A DNA stretch of 64,000 nucleotides from JAUILA01 sp050289805 (GTDB taxonomy: Bacteria; Bacteroidota; Bacteroidia; Cytophagales; Cyclobacteriaceae), in assembly GCA_050289805.1 (NCBI GenBank), contig JBNKGL010000011.1, positions 60,128 through 124,127 of the forward strand, read 5' to 3'. The notes under the pieces are model-generated. The model was not told the DNA's origin, ran no database searches, and saw nothing but the letters and a program-made list of their open reading frames with translations. The position numbers were made by a program, and so were the translations under genes. Of this stretch, positions 54,605-63,942 are shown in pieces (the first letter of the stretch is position 1; the number at the start of each line of letters is the position of its first letter).

Positions 54605-55831
54605 TTATTTTCTTTCCTCGATAAGTTCGATTAACAGGTCCACTGCTTTCTGTACAAAAACGGGATCTTCCGCATGTGTATCCATTTCCACCACTTCGAT
54701 ATTGGAAGGAAGATTATTTCTGAGATGTGTGAAAAAAGCCTCGTCTGCTTCGGTGTCCTGCAAAACACCTCCCGGGATTGAATATCGGCCCACTCCTTTC
54801 AAGGGAAACATAAAATAGGCCTTATCCTTAGTATACTGAAGCCTCTTCAGTATGTCATCGGCCACACGTATCATCTCTTCCGCGTTCAATCGTGGCACAA
54901 AAATCACGGGACTGTGAAATACCTGCTTGTGATCTTTAAATGCTTCCGGAACCTCATGTTCTTCCACGAGAATTCCCAGGTGTTCCGCGCCACCGGGGCA
55001 CAACACCTGCGGGAGACCAAGTTTGCCTGCTACGGTAAGCCGTTCCGGACCTCCGGCACGCAGAACATGCCAGACATCATCAGCGATCTCACCCATGGCA
55101 TAATCAAATACGGCACCGATTATACCTTCCTTCATCATCTGCTCCATAGCCCTTCCCCCGGAACCTACTGCATGGAAAACGATGACTTCATATCCCTTTT
55201 CTTCAATATAGTTGATGGCTTCGATGGCTCCTTTTGTGAGAACTCCAAGGTTAGTCATCCCTATCAGCGGCTTATCACCCTTTTCCATGAGGAACTTTGT
55301 TTCCACACTGGCCATGCCACTCGCTGCAGCAGCAGCATTGGCCAGGATTTTCCTCGTAAAAGGATTTAATCGCAGAATATCACTTACCGAAAACATCATG
55401 GTAATGTCCTTAATACCGACAAATCCCGACATGTCTCCTGCTGCTATAGTAGATACCATGATTTTAGGAAAACCATAGGGCAAGGCCTGCATGATGTTAC
55501 AGCAGGTGGAGGTACCCTGGGTACCTCCAAGTCCGAGCACTGCATCCACCTCGCCGGAAACAATTTTTCGGTTAAGAATAGAGATGCATCCTTTCACCAT
55601 GATCGGTGAAGCATCATCCCTGGTCGGATTTTCCAGCAGCGATGCCAGGGATCTGCCGCCTTCCTGTGCTATTTCCTCCCTTGAAATATTTGCACGAATA
55701 CCAGGCTCCCCCACAACACCAATGTCCATCAGCAAAGGAATATCTCCCAATTTTTTGATTTCTTCAACCAAAAATCCTGCCTCCTGATCTTTGGTGTCCA
55801 GTGTAATGAGCAGTGCGATCGTCTTATTCAT
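54605..55831 (-). CDS. Tm-1-like (UPF0261) ATP-binding protein
   Basis: 408 residues. The family start is IALLITLDTKDQEAGFLVEEI, with GVVGEPGIRANISREEIA, LGLGGTQGTSTCCNIMQALP and FHAVGSGGRAMEQMM. It matches the N-terminal half of the tomato Tm-1 resistance protein and bacterial UPF0261 proteins, which bind ATP in a two-domain fold of unknown reaction. It starts 3 bp after the stop of the PEP-hydrolase-family gene; those two are fused in the plant protein. It is the last gene of a four-gene minus-strand operon with an aldolase-SDR fusion. Confidence 0.92.
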   Translation of the reverse strand: MNKTIALLITLDTKDQEAGFLVEEIKKLGDIPLLMDIGVVGEPGIRANISREEIAQEGGRSLASLLENPTRDDASPIMVKGCISILNRKIVSGEVDAVLGLGGTQGTSTCCNIMQALPYGFPKIMVSTIAAGDMSGFVGIKDITMMFSVSDILRLNPFTRKILANAAAAASGMASVETKFLMEKGDKPLIGMTNLGVLTKGAIEAINYIEEKGYEVIVFHAVGSGGRAMEQMMKEGIIGAVFDYAMGEIADDVWHVLRAGGPERLTVAGKLGLPQVLCPGGAEHLGILVEEHEVPEAFKDHKQVFHSPVIFVPRLNAEEMIRVADDILKRLQYTKDKAYFMFPLKGVGRYSIPGGVLQDTEADEAFFTHLRNNLPSNIEVVEMDTHAEDPVFVQKAVDLLIELIEERK

Positions 55832-55834
55832 GGC

Positions 55835-56698
55835 TTATTTCTTTGGTGGAAATCTGAGATCTGCAAATTCTTTGGCAGTCGAATAGACGGCCTTCTCAAT
55901 GGGAATTCGTTCGGTAGAGGAACCGGTCCAGATTCCATCGCACGTGGTATTATTCAAGATATATTGCGCATCCTCAGGTGTTTCAAGCGCTGCACCATGG
56001 GCGATCAGCATGATATCCGGTTTGATGCGACGCAATTCCTTGTTGGCCTCTTCAGTCCGGGCAGCAGTTTCATCGATCGTTTCTCCTGAATCATAACCTT
56101 TCAACCCACCCTTTGTGGTTCCTGCATGGAAACAGAAAATATCCGGCTGTGCTTCCTCAACCATTTTGATGCTGTCTTCCATATTGAAGGCAAGCCCGAT
56201 TGAAACCATATCCATTTCACGGGCAAGCTTCAGCATGTCTATTTCGTTTTGCAGTGTGATACCGCTCTTTGTGAGTACCTTGAATATTTCACTGTCCTTA
56301 TCCACATAGCTGATCGACGGACCAATATTGGAAACCGAAAAAACACCGATCTTCTTAAGGTCTTCAAGGAACCACCGCATATCCTTCAGTGGATCATTTG
56401 CATTAATGCAGGCGCAAATAAACGCGTCGCCCTTGATCGCGGGCATTATATCCTCACGGGTATAATCAAAAGTCTGTTTATTGGAGTCAAGAATGGGCCA
56501 CAACATCGACATGGTGCCCATCCCATTGGCCCTCAATCTCGCACCAGAAAATGTGTTGATACAATCAGCCCCCGCTTTTTCCAGCAGACTTGCGACCAGT
56601 CCGCTTCCAGCACTGGCGATAAAGATTGGGAGGTTCTGTTCAACCTTCTTTCGAAGTTTGCCCATTATTTCTTCTCGTGATGTTCTTGGTACTATCAT
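55835..56698 (-). CDS. Phosphoenolpyruvate hydrolase-family TIM-barrel protein
   Basis: 287 residues. The TIM-barrel family typically annotated as phosphoenolpyruvate hydrolase (or TIM-barrel signal transduction protein) shows LPIFIASAGSGLVASLLEKAGAD, DAFICACINANDP and CFHAGTTKGGLKGYDSG (quoted in short pieces: SGLVASLLEKAGAD, CFHAGTTKGG). It corresponds to the C-terminal half of tomato Tm-1. Adjacent to UPF0261 (3 bp) and downstream of the aldolase-SDR fusion (21 bp), implying a shared step in sugar or organic acid breakdown. The real substrate is not established. Confidence 0.9.
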   Translation of the reverse strand: MIVPRTSREEIMGKLRKKVEQNLPIFIASAGSGLVASLLEKAGADCINTFSGARLRANGMGTMSMLWPILDSNKQTFDYTREDIMPAIKGDAFICACINANDPLKDMRWFLEDLKKIGVFSVSNIGPSISYVDKDSEIFKVLTKSGITLQNEIDMLKLAREMDMVSIGLAFNMEDSIKMVEEAQPDIFCFHAGTTKGGLKGYDSGETIDETAARTEEANKELRRIKPDIMLIAHGAALETPEDAQYILNNTTCDGIWTGSSTERIPIEKAVYSTAKEFADLRFPPKK

Positions 56699-56719
56699 AA
56701 TTCGCTCTTGTTAATCAAT

Positions 56720-58687
56720 TTAAATGACCCGTTCATTACCTCCGTCGATTGGCACCTGGGCACCCGTAATTTTTGAAAATGTATCACCCAGCATCGTCAT
56801 TACCAAACCTGCCACATCCATGGAGGTGACCTCCTTTTTCAGAACGTTATTGGTTTTGTATTCTTCAACAGTCAGTCCGTAGTGCTTTGCACGGGTCGCC
56901 AGGACTTCGTCTGTCCATATCGCTGTGTCATAAACGGCGTTCGGATGTACTGCATTTACCCTAATTCCGGCATCACCCAGTTCTAAGGCAGCTACGCGAA
57001 CCAATTGTGCAAGGCCTGCTTTTGCAACTGAATAAGCTGATGCCCCGGGGCCGGGCGCCGGCACATTTTTAGACCCTATGAAAACCACGGCAGGCTCAAT
57101 CCCAAGTTTGAGGAATGGAATTGCGGCAGTTAACAACCTGCGGTGACTGCTAAGGTTGATATCGATGCTTCGGTCCCATGTGGATTCATCCATAGCCTCA
57201 ATCCTGGCACTCGGGGGAAATATTCCGGCATTTGAGACGATCATGTCCAATCCGCCGAAATATCTGACAGTTTTTTCAATCGCATCTGATACAGCTTTCG
57301 CATCGGTGATATCACATCTGATCCCCAGCACTGAAGGACTATTAAATAGCCCATCAATGGCACTGTCAATATCCAGTGCGGCAACGGCTGCTCCGTTAGC
57401 AACAAGAATCTCAACACAAGCCCTGCCAATGCCGCTTGCAGCACCTGTCACCATCGCGATCTTACCCTGGAATTTTTTGGCGGTACCGGCTTTTTTAAGT
57501 TTGGCCTGCTCAAGTTCCCAGTATTCCATTTCAAAAAGATCTTTTTCCGAAAGTGCCGTCCATCCGCCAAGCTGTTCGGCCTGGTAAATGGCTTTTTTAG
57601 TATGTGCCGCGATATCCCGGATGATCTTCAGGTGATTGGCCGAGGGCCCGAAAGCCAGTGTTCCTGTTCCGGGCAGAACTGCCCATCTGGGTGCAGGATC
57701 CAGCATGGTTTCGGTAGTGGCGTGCCTCTTGAAATACTTAACATATTGTTCTGCATACTCATCAATGGCGGTATTAAAGTCTTCCCCGATCACCACGGGT
57801 ACTCTTTTTGTCCGTATGATATGATCCGGCGTAAGCGGCCCCTTGTTAACTATTTTTTCGACATTTTCCAGTTTACTGAATCCGGCAGATTCAGGACTGT
57901 CGTCTAAACCGGAAAGCATGGCTATTCCCGCTTTCGAGGAAACCTTTTTTCGGATACCGGCAAGCTTGATCGGAGAGATGCTTTCCGGACTATTCCCTGG
58001 CCCGGATGAAATATCCCTGGATTTAAAATAGTCTTCGGCGCGGGATACAAGTTCAATCATTTTCTCGTAACTCACTTTTGCATCATCGGCAAAAGTAAAT
58101 ACCCCATGATGCAACAGGATCATGCCTTCCAGTTTACTCCAGTCGAGGTCGCGCGTCATTTCATAAATTTTTCTTGCCAGGATAAAACCGGGCATCACAT
58201 AGGGGATGATCAGGACATTTTCTCCATATACCTCACGGATCAGCCTGTCTCCATCGGGTGTATTGGATAAAGCAACTGCCGCATCGGCATGTGTATGATC
58301 TACATAGGTAAATGGAATAATGGCATGCAGAATTGCTTCGACAGACGGATTGGGAGCCGAAGGATTGGTCATGGCCATTCGCTGGTTTTTAACCATATCA
58401 CTATCGGTCAGTTCGGGGAGCGTGGCAAGACGAAGCAATGCATCCATTTTAACAGGTGCAAAACCCTGGGCTTCAATAGTGGCCAGGTCCCAACCGCTTC
58501 CTTTTACATACAGGATTTCCTCATCCTCTCCGTATATATTTTGTTCCGTGATTTTTACTGAAGTATTTCCGCCACCATGCAATACTAGATCCTCTTCCTG
58601 GCCGAGTAATCTTGATGTATACACCCGCAGGGCTAACGGATCGTTTTCAAAATCTTTCGCAGTCGCGTCATTCCAAGCGCTTTTCAT
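56720..58687 (-). CDS. Bifunctional class II aldolase / short-chain dehydrogenase
   Basis: 655 residues. An N-terminal class II aldolase/adducin domain (about 15-230) has GGGNTS (38-43), zinc ligands in HTHADA (His131, His133) and a distal His in LLHHGVF (about 191-197). A linker follows, then a C-terminal SDR (about 405-655) with TGAASGIG (414-421), NAG (486-488), Ser539, Tyr552 and Lys556. This is the RhaD/RhaE-like fusion type, in which a sugar phosphate is cleaved to dihydroxyacetone phosphate plus an aldehyde and the dehydrogenase oxidises an aldehyde or polyol. The substrate here is open. It lies 5 bp after the hydrolase gene. Confidence 0.92.
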   Translation of the reverse strand: MKSAWNDATAKDFENDPLALRVYTSRLLGQEEDLVLHGGGNTSVKITEQNIYGEDEEILYVKGSGWDLATIEAQGFAPVKMDALLRLATLPELTDSDMVKNQRMAMTNPSAPNPSVEAILHAIIPFTYVDHTHADAAVALSNTPDGDRLIREVYGENVLIIPYVMPGFILARKIYEMTRDLDWSKLEGMILLHHGVFTFADDAKVSYEKMIELVSRAEDYFKSRDISSGPGNSPESISPIKLAGIRKKVSSKAGIAMLSGLDDSPESAGFSKLENVEKIVNKGPLTPDHIIRTKRVPVVIGEDFNTAIDEYAEQYVKYFKRHATTETMLDPAPRWAVLPGTGTLAFGPSANHLKIIRDIAAHTKKAIYQAEQLGGWTALSEKDLFEMEYWELEQAKLKKAGTAKKFQGKIAMVTGAASGIGRACVEILVANGAAVAALDIDSAIDGLFNSPSVLGIRCDITDAKAVSDAIEKTVRYFGGLDMIVSNAGIFPPSARIEAMDESTWDRSIDINLSSHRRLLTAAIPFLKLGIEPAVVFIGSKNVPAPGPGASAYSVAKAGLAQLVRVAALELGDAGIRVNAVHPNAVYDTAIWTDEVLATRAKHYGLTVEEYKTNNVLKKEVTSMDVAGLVMTMLGDTFSKITGAQVPIDGGNERVI

Positions 58688-58692
58688 ACCAA

Positions 58693-59463
58693 TTAAACTG
58701 TTATCTCATTTATAAAATTCTGAATTCCTTCAGTGACTTGATTCTGATGTTTTTCCGCATCAAGATAGCGGGAAGTTACTTTTAAAAGTTGGCTTTTTGG
58801 TAATATTTTATGCCATGTTTGAGCCATTTCCCATGGGTGGAGCGGATCATCTTCATTGCCAATAATCAATGCCGGCACGGTAATATCAGATGGATCTTGT
58901 ACACAGGGGTGGTCCCCCACCATGCTTTTTAAAATCTCTGAAGTATGAATTTGCTGATCCCTGTCAAACATGCCAAGAACAGATGCTGCCGCATTCGGAA
59001 CCTCTGCCGCAATTTTTCTGAATTCCGGTAAATTTTTGAAACCCTCAATTTCTTGAGACTTGTCTCCAAAAGCTGCCACATCCAGCAATATGCGGAGATT
59101 TTCCGGTATTGATCCGCACAGCCATGCAGGCCGCAACAGTATCAATGCCGCAACCCGGTCAGGATAGCGCAATGCCATGTTCAGGGCAATTCCTGAACCC
59201 ATGGATATCCCGCCCACAATGGCTTTATCCCATTGGAGCTTGTCGATTAACCGCACTACGTCATTGGTAAATGAACTGAAAGACGATTGTCTCCCGGGAT
59301 CATACGGGGTTTTTCCGTGGCCGCGTGAATCAGATGCAAGCAATTGAATTCCGTTCAATCCGGAAAGCAAACCGGTTACCTGGGTATGATTTGCTCCTAA
59401 TCCATGCTGAAAAACAAGCGGTTTTCCGGAGCCTTGTAACGAATAATAAGGAGTGGTCGACAT
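58693..59463 (-). CDS. Alpha/beta hydrolase, first gene of the aldolase operon
   Basis: 256 residues, no signal peptide. LVFQHGLGANHTQ forms the oxyanion region and GGISMGSG the nucleophile elbow (Ser at about 95); an Asp in IIGNEDDPLHP and a His near residue 240 complete the triad. It resembles 3-oxoadipate enol-lactonase-type esterases. As the first gene of the aldolase/PEP-hydrolase/Tm-1 operon it may release the sugar acid or lactone that the others break down. Confidence 0.88.
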   Translation of the reverse strand: MSTTPYYSLQGSGKPLVFQHGLGANHTQVTGLLSGLNGIQLLASDSRGHGKTPYDPGRQSSFSSFTNDVVRLIDKLQWDKAIVGGISMGSGIALNMALRYPDRVAALILLRPAWLCGSIPENLRILLDVAAFGDKSQEIEGFKNLPEFRKIAAEVPNAAASVLGMFDRDQQIHTSEILKSMVGDHPCVQDPSDITVPALIIGNEDDPLHPWEMAQTWHKILPKSQLLKVTSRYLDAEKHQNQVTEGIQNFINEITV

Positions 59464-59603
59464 GATCAGTGGTCCTTCAAATTACAAACTAATCCAGAAA
59501 TACCAAGGATCAATCCTGATCAAAATCAGTTCAATTCAGGATGCATGTAAGTCTTTACATAAGTGGAAATGTGTAGTTTGAACCAGAACAAATACCTCAA
59601 ATT

Positions 59604-61445
59604 ATGGCACTCACAAAATCTGAAGAAGTCGTCATTCTTTTTGCAGGCGACAGTGGTGATGGTATACAACTGACCGGAGGCCAGTTTACAGAAACCGTAG
59701 AGCTCTTTGGCAATGACATCAGTACATTTCCCAATTATCCCGCAGACATACGGGCTCCGGTAGGAACTACTTCCGGGGTATCCGGGTTCCAGCTGAAGTT
59801 CGGTAGTGTTGAGGTCTTTACACCTGGAGATCAGTATGATGTATTGGTGGTAATGAATGCTGCCGCCCTTAAGGTAAATCTTCCGAATCTTAAGAAGGGG
59901 GGAATCATCATTGCCAACCTCGGAGGCTTCGATGCAAAGAACTTAAAACTTGCAAAATATATTGATGATGAAAACCCGTTAACCGATCATTCACTTGATG
60001 GCTATGAAGTACATGCCATTGATATAACAAAGCTTACCCGCGAGGCATTGAAGGACAGCCCGCTTGGAATGAAAGAGGTGGACCGATGTAAAAATATGTT
60101 TGTGCTGGGTTTTGTCTACTGGATGTTCAATCAGAAGCTGGACAATACGATCCATTTCATTGAACAGAAGTTTACTGATAAGCCGGAACTCGCCGAGGCG
60201 AATATTGAAGTACTGAAAACCGGATATCACTTTGGTGATACAAGTGAGACCTTCACCAGCCGGTTCAAAGTTAAGGCGGCAAAATTACCCCGTGGTAAGT
60301 ATAGGAATATCAACGGGAATCAGGGTGTCGCTCTTGGATTGGTAGCCGCGGCAAAGCATAATAATTTCGATCTTTTTTATGCAAGTTATCCCATTACACC
60401 TGCATCGGACATTCTGCATGAACTGAGTAAATACAAAAATTTTGGAGTAAAAACGTTTCAGGCAGAAGATGAAATCGCGGCAGTTTGCGCTGCCATTGGT
60501 TCGTCGTATGCGGGAGGTCTCGCATGTACCGGTTCTTCCGGTCCCGGGATTGCCCTGAAAGGGGAAGCACTCGGACTGGCTGTAATTCTGGAGCTGCCGC
60601 TGGTAATTGTAAATGTTCAGCGTGGCGGACCTTCTACAGGAATGCCTACCAAAACCGAACAGGCGGATCTGCTGCAAGCCCTCTACGGGCGTCATGGTGA
60701 AGCACCAATGCCTGTACTTGCGGCTGCATCACCGAAAGACTGCTTCGGCGCCGTTTATGAAGCAGCAAAGTTGGCCGTGGAGCATATGACGCCGGTTATG
60801 TTGTTGTCGGACGGTTACATTGCGAATGGAGCAGAGCCCTGGAAATTTCCTTCCAGTGATGATCTGGCTGAAATAACAGTGAAACAGGTTCCACCGAATT
60901 CATTCCGGGATGAGCAATACATGCCATATGTTCGGGATGAATTTGAGGTTCGTCCATGGGTGCCCATTGGGACAAAAGGATATGAGCATCGGATTGGCGG
61001 ACTTGAGAAGGAAATTCTTACTGGGAATGTTTCCTATGATCCCGTAAATCATGAAAAAATGGTTGGCATCCGTGAAAGAAAGATTGAAAGAATCGCGGAT
61101 GTAATTCCGGAACAGGAAATTAACCGGGGTTCGGCCGGCGCAGATCTTTGCGTACTTTCCTGGGGATCTACGTTTGGTGCTATTGAAACTGCTGTTCGCG
61201 ACCTCGTGGAACAGGGTGTCTCGGTGGCACATATCCACATGAGGTACCTGAACCCGTTCCCGAGAAATCTGGGTGACTTACTGGGTACTTTCGGGAAGGT
61301 GATCATACCTGAAATGAATAAAGGACAGCTTTCCATGCTGATACGTGATCGTTTCCTGATTGATGCAAAAAGCATATCCAAGATGAAGGGATTGCCCTTC
61401 ACTGTTGATGAAATAAAAGAAGCCATACAAAAAGAATTGTCATGA
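59604..61445 (+). CDS. korA: 2-oxoacid:ferredoxin oxidoreductase subunit alpha (KorA)
   Basis: 613 residues. A gamma-type domain comes first (about 10-190; LFAGDSGDGIQLTGGQFTE), fused ahead of the alpha domain (about 220-600), which includes SYPITPASDILHEL, FQAEDEIAAVCAAIGSSYAG and GPSTGMPTKTEQADL. This gamma-alpha fusion is the 2-oxoglutarate type of Bacteroidota, coupling oxidative decarboxylation of a 2-oxoacid to ferredoxin reduction. Its stop overlaps the beta-subunit start by 4 bp. Divergent from the hydrolase-aldolase operon. Confidence 0.93.
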   Translation: MALTKSEEVVILFAGDSGDGIQLTGGQFTETVELFGNDISTFPNYPADIRAPVGTTSGVSGFQLKFGSVEVFTPGDQYDVLVVMNAAALKVNLPNLKKGGIIIANLGGFDAKNLKLAKYIDDENPLTDHSLDGYEVHAIDITKLTREALKDSPLGMKEVDRCKNMFVLGFVYWMFNQKLDNTIHFIEQKFTDKPELAEANIEVLKTGYHFGDTSETFTSRFKVKAAKLPRGKYRNINGNQGVALGLVAAAKHNNFDLFYASYPITPASDILHELSKYKNFGVKTFQAEDEIAAVCAAIGSSYAGGLACTGSSGPGIALKGEALGLAVILELPLVIVNVQRGGPSTGMPTKTEQADLLQALYGRHGEAPMPVLAAASPKDCFGAVYEAAKLAVEHMTPVMLLSDGYIANGAEPWKFPSSDDLAEITVKQVPPNSFRDEQYMPYVRDEFEVRPWVPIGTKGYEHRIGGLEKEILTGNVSYDPVNHEKMVGIRERKIERIADVIPEQEINRGSAGADLCVLSWGSTFGAIETAVRDLVEQGVSVAHIHMRYLNPFPRNLGDLLGTFGKVIIPEMNKGQLSMLIRDRFLIDAKSISKMKGLPFTVDEIKEAIQKELS

Positions 61446-62461
61446 TTGTAGAAACCAAAAAAAACGGATTAACCCCCAAGGACTATGCTTCCGATCAGGA
61501 CATTCGATGGTGTCCCGGATGCGGGGATTATTCGATTATTAAGCAGGTTCAGACTGTACTGCCAACCTTTGGTATACCCAGGGAAAAAACCGTATTCATA
61601 TCAGGAATCGGCTGTTCTTCCCGCTATCCCTATTATATGAATACCTATGGAATGCATGGGATTCATGGAAGGGCTATTGCGATCGCAAGTGGTGTTAAAG
61701 CGACTAATCCTGACCTGGATGTCTGGGTAATTACAGGTGATGGCGATGGTCTTTCTATCGGTGGAAATCACCTGATTCATGGATTGCGCAAGAATTTTGA
61801 TATCAATATCCTCCTTTTCAATAATGAAATCTATGGTTTAACCAAAGGACAGTATTCACCGACCTCGCCTACCGGAAAGGTTACAAAATCGACACCGTAT
61901 GGTTCGCTGGATATGCCTTTTAATCCGGTCGCCCTTGCGCTTGGTGCCGAAGGCACATTTGTCGCGCGGGCTATCGACCGGAATCCTGTCCAGCTGAGGG
62001 AAATACTCACTGCGGCACATGAACATAAAGGAACCAGTTTCCTTGAAATTTATCAGAATTGCATTGTTTTCAATGATAAGGCATTTGATCTGTTTACCAA
62101 CAAGGAGACAAAGGATGATCATGTGATCAACCTGGAAATAGGTAAACCACTTACGTTCTCAAATGATACGAAGGGAATTGTACTGGACGGATTTACGCCA
62201 AGAGTTGTTAGCCTGGATGAAATTTCTGTAAATGATTGCTGGATTCATGATCCATCCGATAAAATTAAGGCTTCAATTCTGTCGCGATTCTTCGATTACA
62301 GTATTGAAAGGGGAAGCCTGCCCAGACCGTTTGGCATATTCTATCAGGAAGACAGGCCAACCTATGAACAGGTACTTGAAGATCAGCTTGCAGAGCACAG
62401 TGATGAACCGGCTGATCTGGATGAATTACTGAGCGGCCCGAATTATTGGGAGATCAGATAA
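61442..62461 (+). CDS. korB: 2-oxoacid:ferredoxin oxidoreductase subunit beta (KorB)
   Basis: 339 residues. CPGCGDYSI (about 24-32) and a further Cys in GIGCSSRYP indicate the iron-sulfur and catalytic region. The thiamine diphosphate motif is GDGDGLSIGGNHLIHGLRKN, followed by NNEIYGLTKGQYSPTSPTG. Together with KorA it forms the heteromeric enzyme, probably for 2-oxoglutarate in an oxygen-tolerant cycle. A strong terminator follows. The C-terminal 40 residues (from RPTYEQVLEDQL) are typical of the Bacteroidota beta subunit. Confidence 0.95.
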   Translation: MIVETKKNGLTPKDYASDQDIRWCPGCGDYSIIKQVQTVLPTFGIPREKTVFISGIGCSSRYPYYMNTYGMHGIHGRAIAIASGVKATNPDLDVWVITGDGDGLSIGGNHLIHGLRKNFDINILLFNNEIYGLTKGQYSPTSPTGKVTKSTPYGSLDMPFNPVALALGAEGTFVARAIDRNPVQLREILTAAHEHKGTSFLEIYQNCIVFNDKAFDLFTNKETKDDHVINLEIGKPLTFSNDTKGIVLDGFTPRVVSLDEISVNDCWIHDPSDKIKASILSRFFDYSIERGSLPRPFGIFYQEDRPTYEQVLEDQLAEHSDEPADLDELLSGPNYWEIR

Positions 62462-62474
62462 ACTGATACTTAAT

Positions 62475-62509
62475 AAAAAAGCCCCCTTGGTTATAAGGGG
62501 GCTTTTTTT
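62475..62509. terminator. Bidirectional terminator after korAB
   Basis: AAAAAGCCCCCTT and AAGGGGGCTTTTTTT form a GC-rich stem of at least ten pairs with a short loop (GGTTAT), with A-run on one side and T-run on the other. It serves korB on the plus strand and the convergent DinB-like gene on the minus strand. Confidence 0.95.
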
Positions 62510-62510
62510 G

Positions 62511-63029
62511 TTATTCTGATTGGCTCCAGGGTGGGACCACATTGTTGGATCGTGCATATGCGATCAACTGACCCATATGCTCCTCGCAATGGCCAAATGC
62601 CACGAGCAACGCACCGCGAACTGTCATTTTGGTTCCATAGAAATCAAATTCTTCATTGAGTTTGGATTCCGGAACAGCAAGAACACTTTTTGTCATAAAA
62701 TCATAGGATGCTTTAAGAGCGGCTATACTGGCATCTTTGCCCTTCACTGTATTTGCCATATTCCTTGGATCAATACCTTCAGGGATGGTTGCCCCTGCAA
62801 GAGTTGGAAAGAAATAATTAGCACCTATTATGTGCATAATTACACCCTCAACATCGCGTACACCCTCAGCGGGACTCCAGCTGTAATCATCCGCGGGAAT
62901 TGCTTCCGCGAGACCGATTACTTTCTCTGAATTTGCCTTGATCATTTGAACAAGGTCTTTTTGGAAATCAGTTTGCGCAAAGCATATCATGGGTGCGAGG
63001 GCAAACAGAGTAAATACGATTCTTTTCAT
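62511..63029 (-). CDS. Secreted DinB-family protein
   Basis: 172 residues. Signal peptide about 1-19 (ends ICFAQ). DinB-like four-helix bundle with candidate metal-binding histidines in GVIMHIIGANYFFP and in GHCEEHMGQLIAYAR. Family members include metal-dependent thiol transferases; the exported variants of Bacteroidota have no assigned role. Single gene convergent with korB. Confidence 0.85.
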   Translation of the reverse strand: MKRIVFTLFALAPMICFAQTDFQKDLVQMIKANSEKVIGLAEAIPADDYSWSPAEGVRDVEGVIMHIIGANYFFPTLAGATIPEGIDPRNMANTVKGKDASIAALKASYDFMTKSVLAVPESKLNEEFDFYGTKMTVRGALLVAFGHCEEHMGQLIAYARSNNVVPPWSQSE

Positions 63030-63234
63030 GGTAGGTTTGTAGTTAAAATTTGGACAATCAAGTTACTATAATTTATGATAAGAAACCAGTGCCGTTCATT
63101 TTAAGAAGCACGCTCAGAAAGTTATGCACAGTTGATAAACTCATTTTCAGCAGAGCCGTATAACTATCACACGGCCATTATATTATCAAACTTCTGGCCG
63201 GTGACTGAATTCTAAAATTTAAACCATAATAAAT

Positions 63235-63876
63235 ATGAGTACTATTCGATTGGGCGATGAAGCACCCAACTTTACTGCACAGACAACAGAAGGAGAAATC
63301 AATTTTCATGAATGGCTGGGAGATGGCTGGGGAGTGTTATTTTCACATCCCGCGGATTACACACCGGTATGTACAACCGAACTTGGCGCTGTCGCGAGGT
63401 ACAAGGATGAATTTGCGAAGCGCAATGTGAAGGTTGTTGCCTTGAGTGTGGACGGACTCGAATCGCATAAGGATTGGGTAAAGGACATTAACGAAACACA
63501 GCATACAACTGTTAATTTCCCGATCATAGCCGACGAAGATAAAAAGATCGCTTATCTGTATGATATGATACATCCTAATGCGAATGACAAGCTCACTGCG
63601 CGTTCAGTGTATGTGATAGGTCCCGACAAAAAAGTAAAATTGATGATCACATATCCGGCGTCAACCGGTAGAAATTTTGATGAATTGCTTCGTGTAATTG
63701 ATTCACTCCAGCTAACGGCGTACCATAAAGTGGCAACTCCGGCAAACTGGCAAAACGGGGATGACTGCGTAATTGTTCCGGCCGTAACCAATGAACAGAT
63801 TCCGGAATTGTTTCCCAAGGGTTATACCGAAATCAAGCCTTATTTACGGATGACTCCGCAGCCGAATTTGAATTAG
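63235..63876 (+). CDS. 1-Cys peroxiredoxin (Prx6 type)
   Basis: 213 residues. PVCTTEL holds the peroxidatic Cys46, with Thr43 in the DYTPVCT context; the Arg in LTARSVYVIGP completes the site. There is no resolving Cys near the C-terminus, and the Prx6 tail (GDDCVIVPAVTNEQIPELFPKG; key piece WQNGDDCVIVP) is present. It reduces hydroperoxides in the cytoplasm. The gene stands alone with a 200-bp upstream region. Confidence 0.95.
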   Translation: MSTIRLGDEAPNFTAQTTEGEINFHEWLGDGWGVLFSHPADYTPVCTTELGAVARYKDEFAKRNVKVVALSVDGLESHKDWVKDINETQHTTVNFPIIADEDKKIAYLYDMIHPNANDKLTARSVYVIGPDKKVKLMITYPASTGRNFDELLRVIDSLQLTAYHKVATPANWQNGDDCVIVPAVTNEQIPELFPKGYTEIKPYLRMTPQPNLN

Positions 63877-63914
63877 CGGAACGCGAGTGGAGCAGGGAAT
63901 AGGCTCATTAATAG

Positions 63915-63942
63915 TAGTCAGTAGTCAGTAGTCAGTAGTCAG
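63915..63942. repeat. Heptamer tandem repeat TAGTCAG x 4
   Basis: Four perfect copies of TAGTCAG, with partial copies on either side, lie in the gene-free end of the window. A second 7-bp repeat, AGGGAAT x 2 plus a partial copy, sits beside the tRNA at 2931-2946. Such short heptamer arrays are seen in spacers of related genomes; no function is known. Confidence 0.85.

Noticed and set aside
59540..59600. TAGTTTG as a Bacteroidota -7 promoter box before korA
   Set aside because: One base short of TAnnTTTG and no matching -33 element at the right distance.
63121..63130. TTATGCACA DnaA-box variant before the peroxiredoxin gene
   Set aside because: A single degenerate 9-mer without companions is expected by chance.
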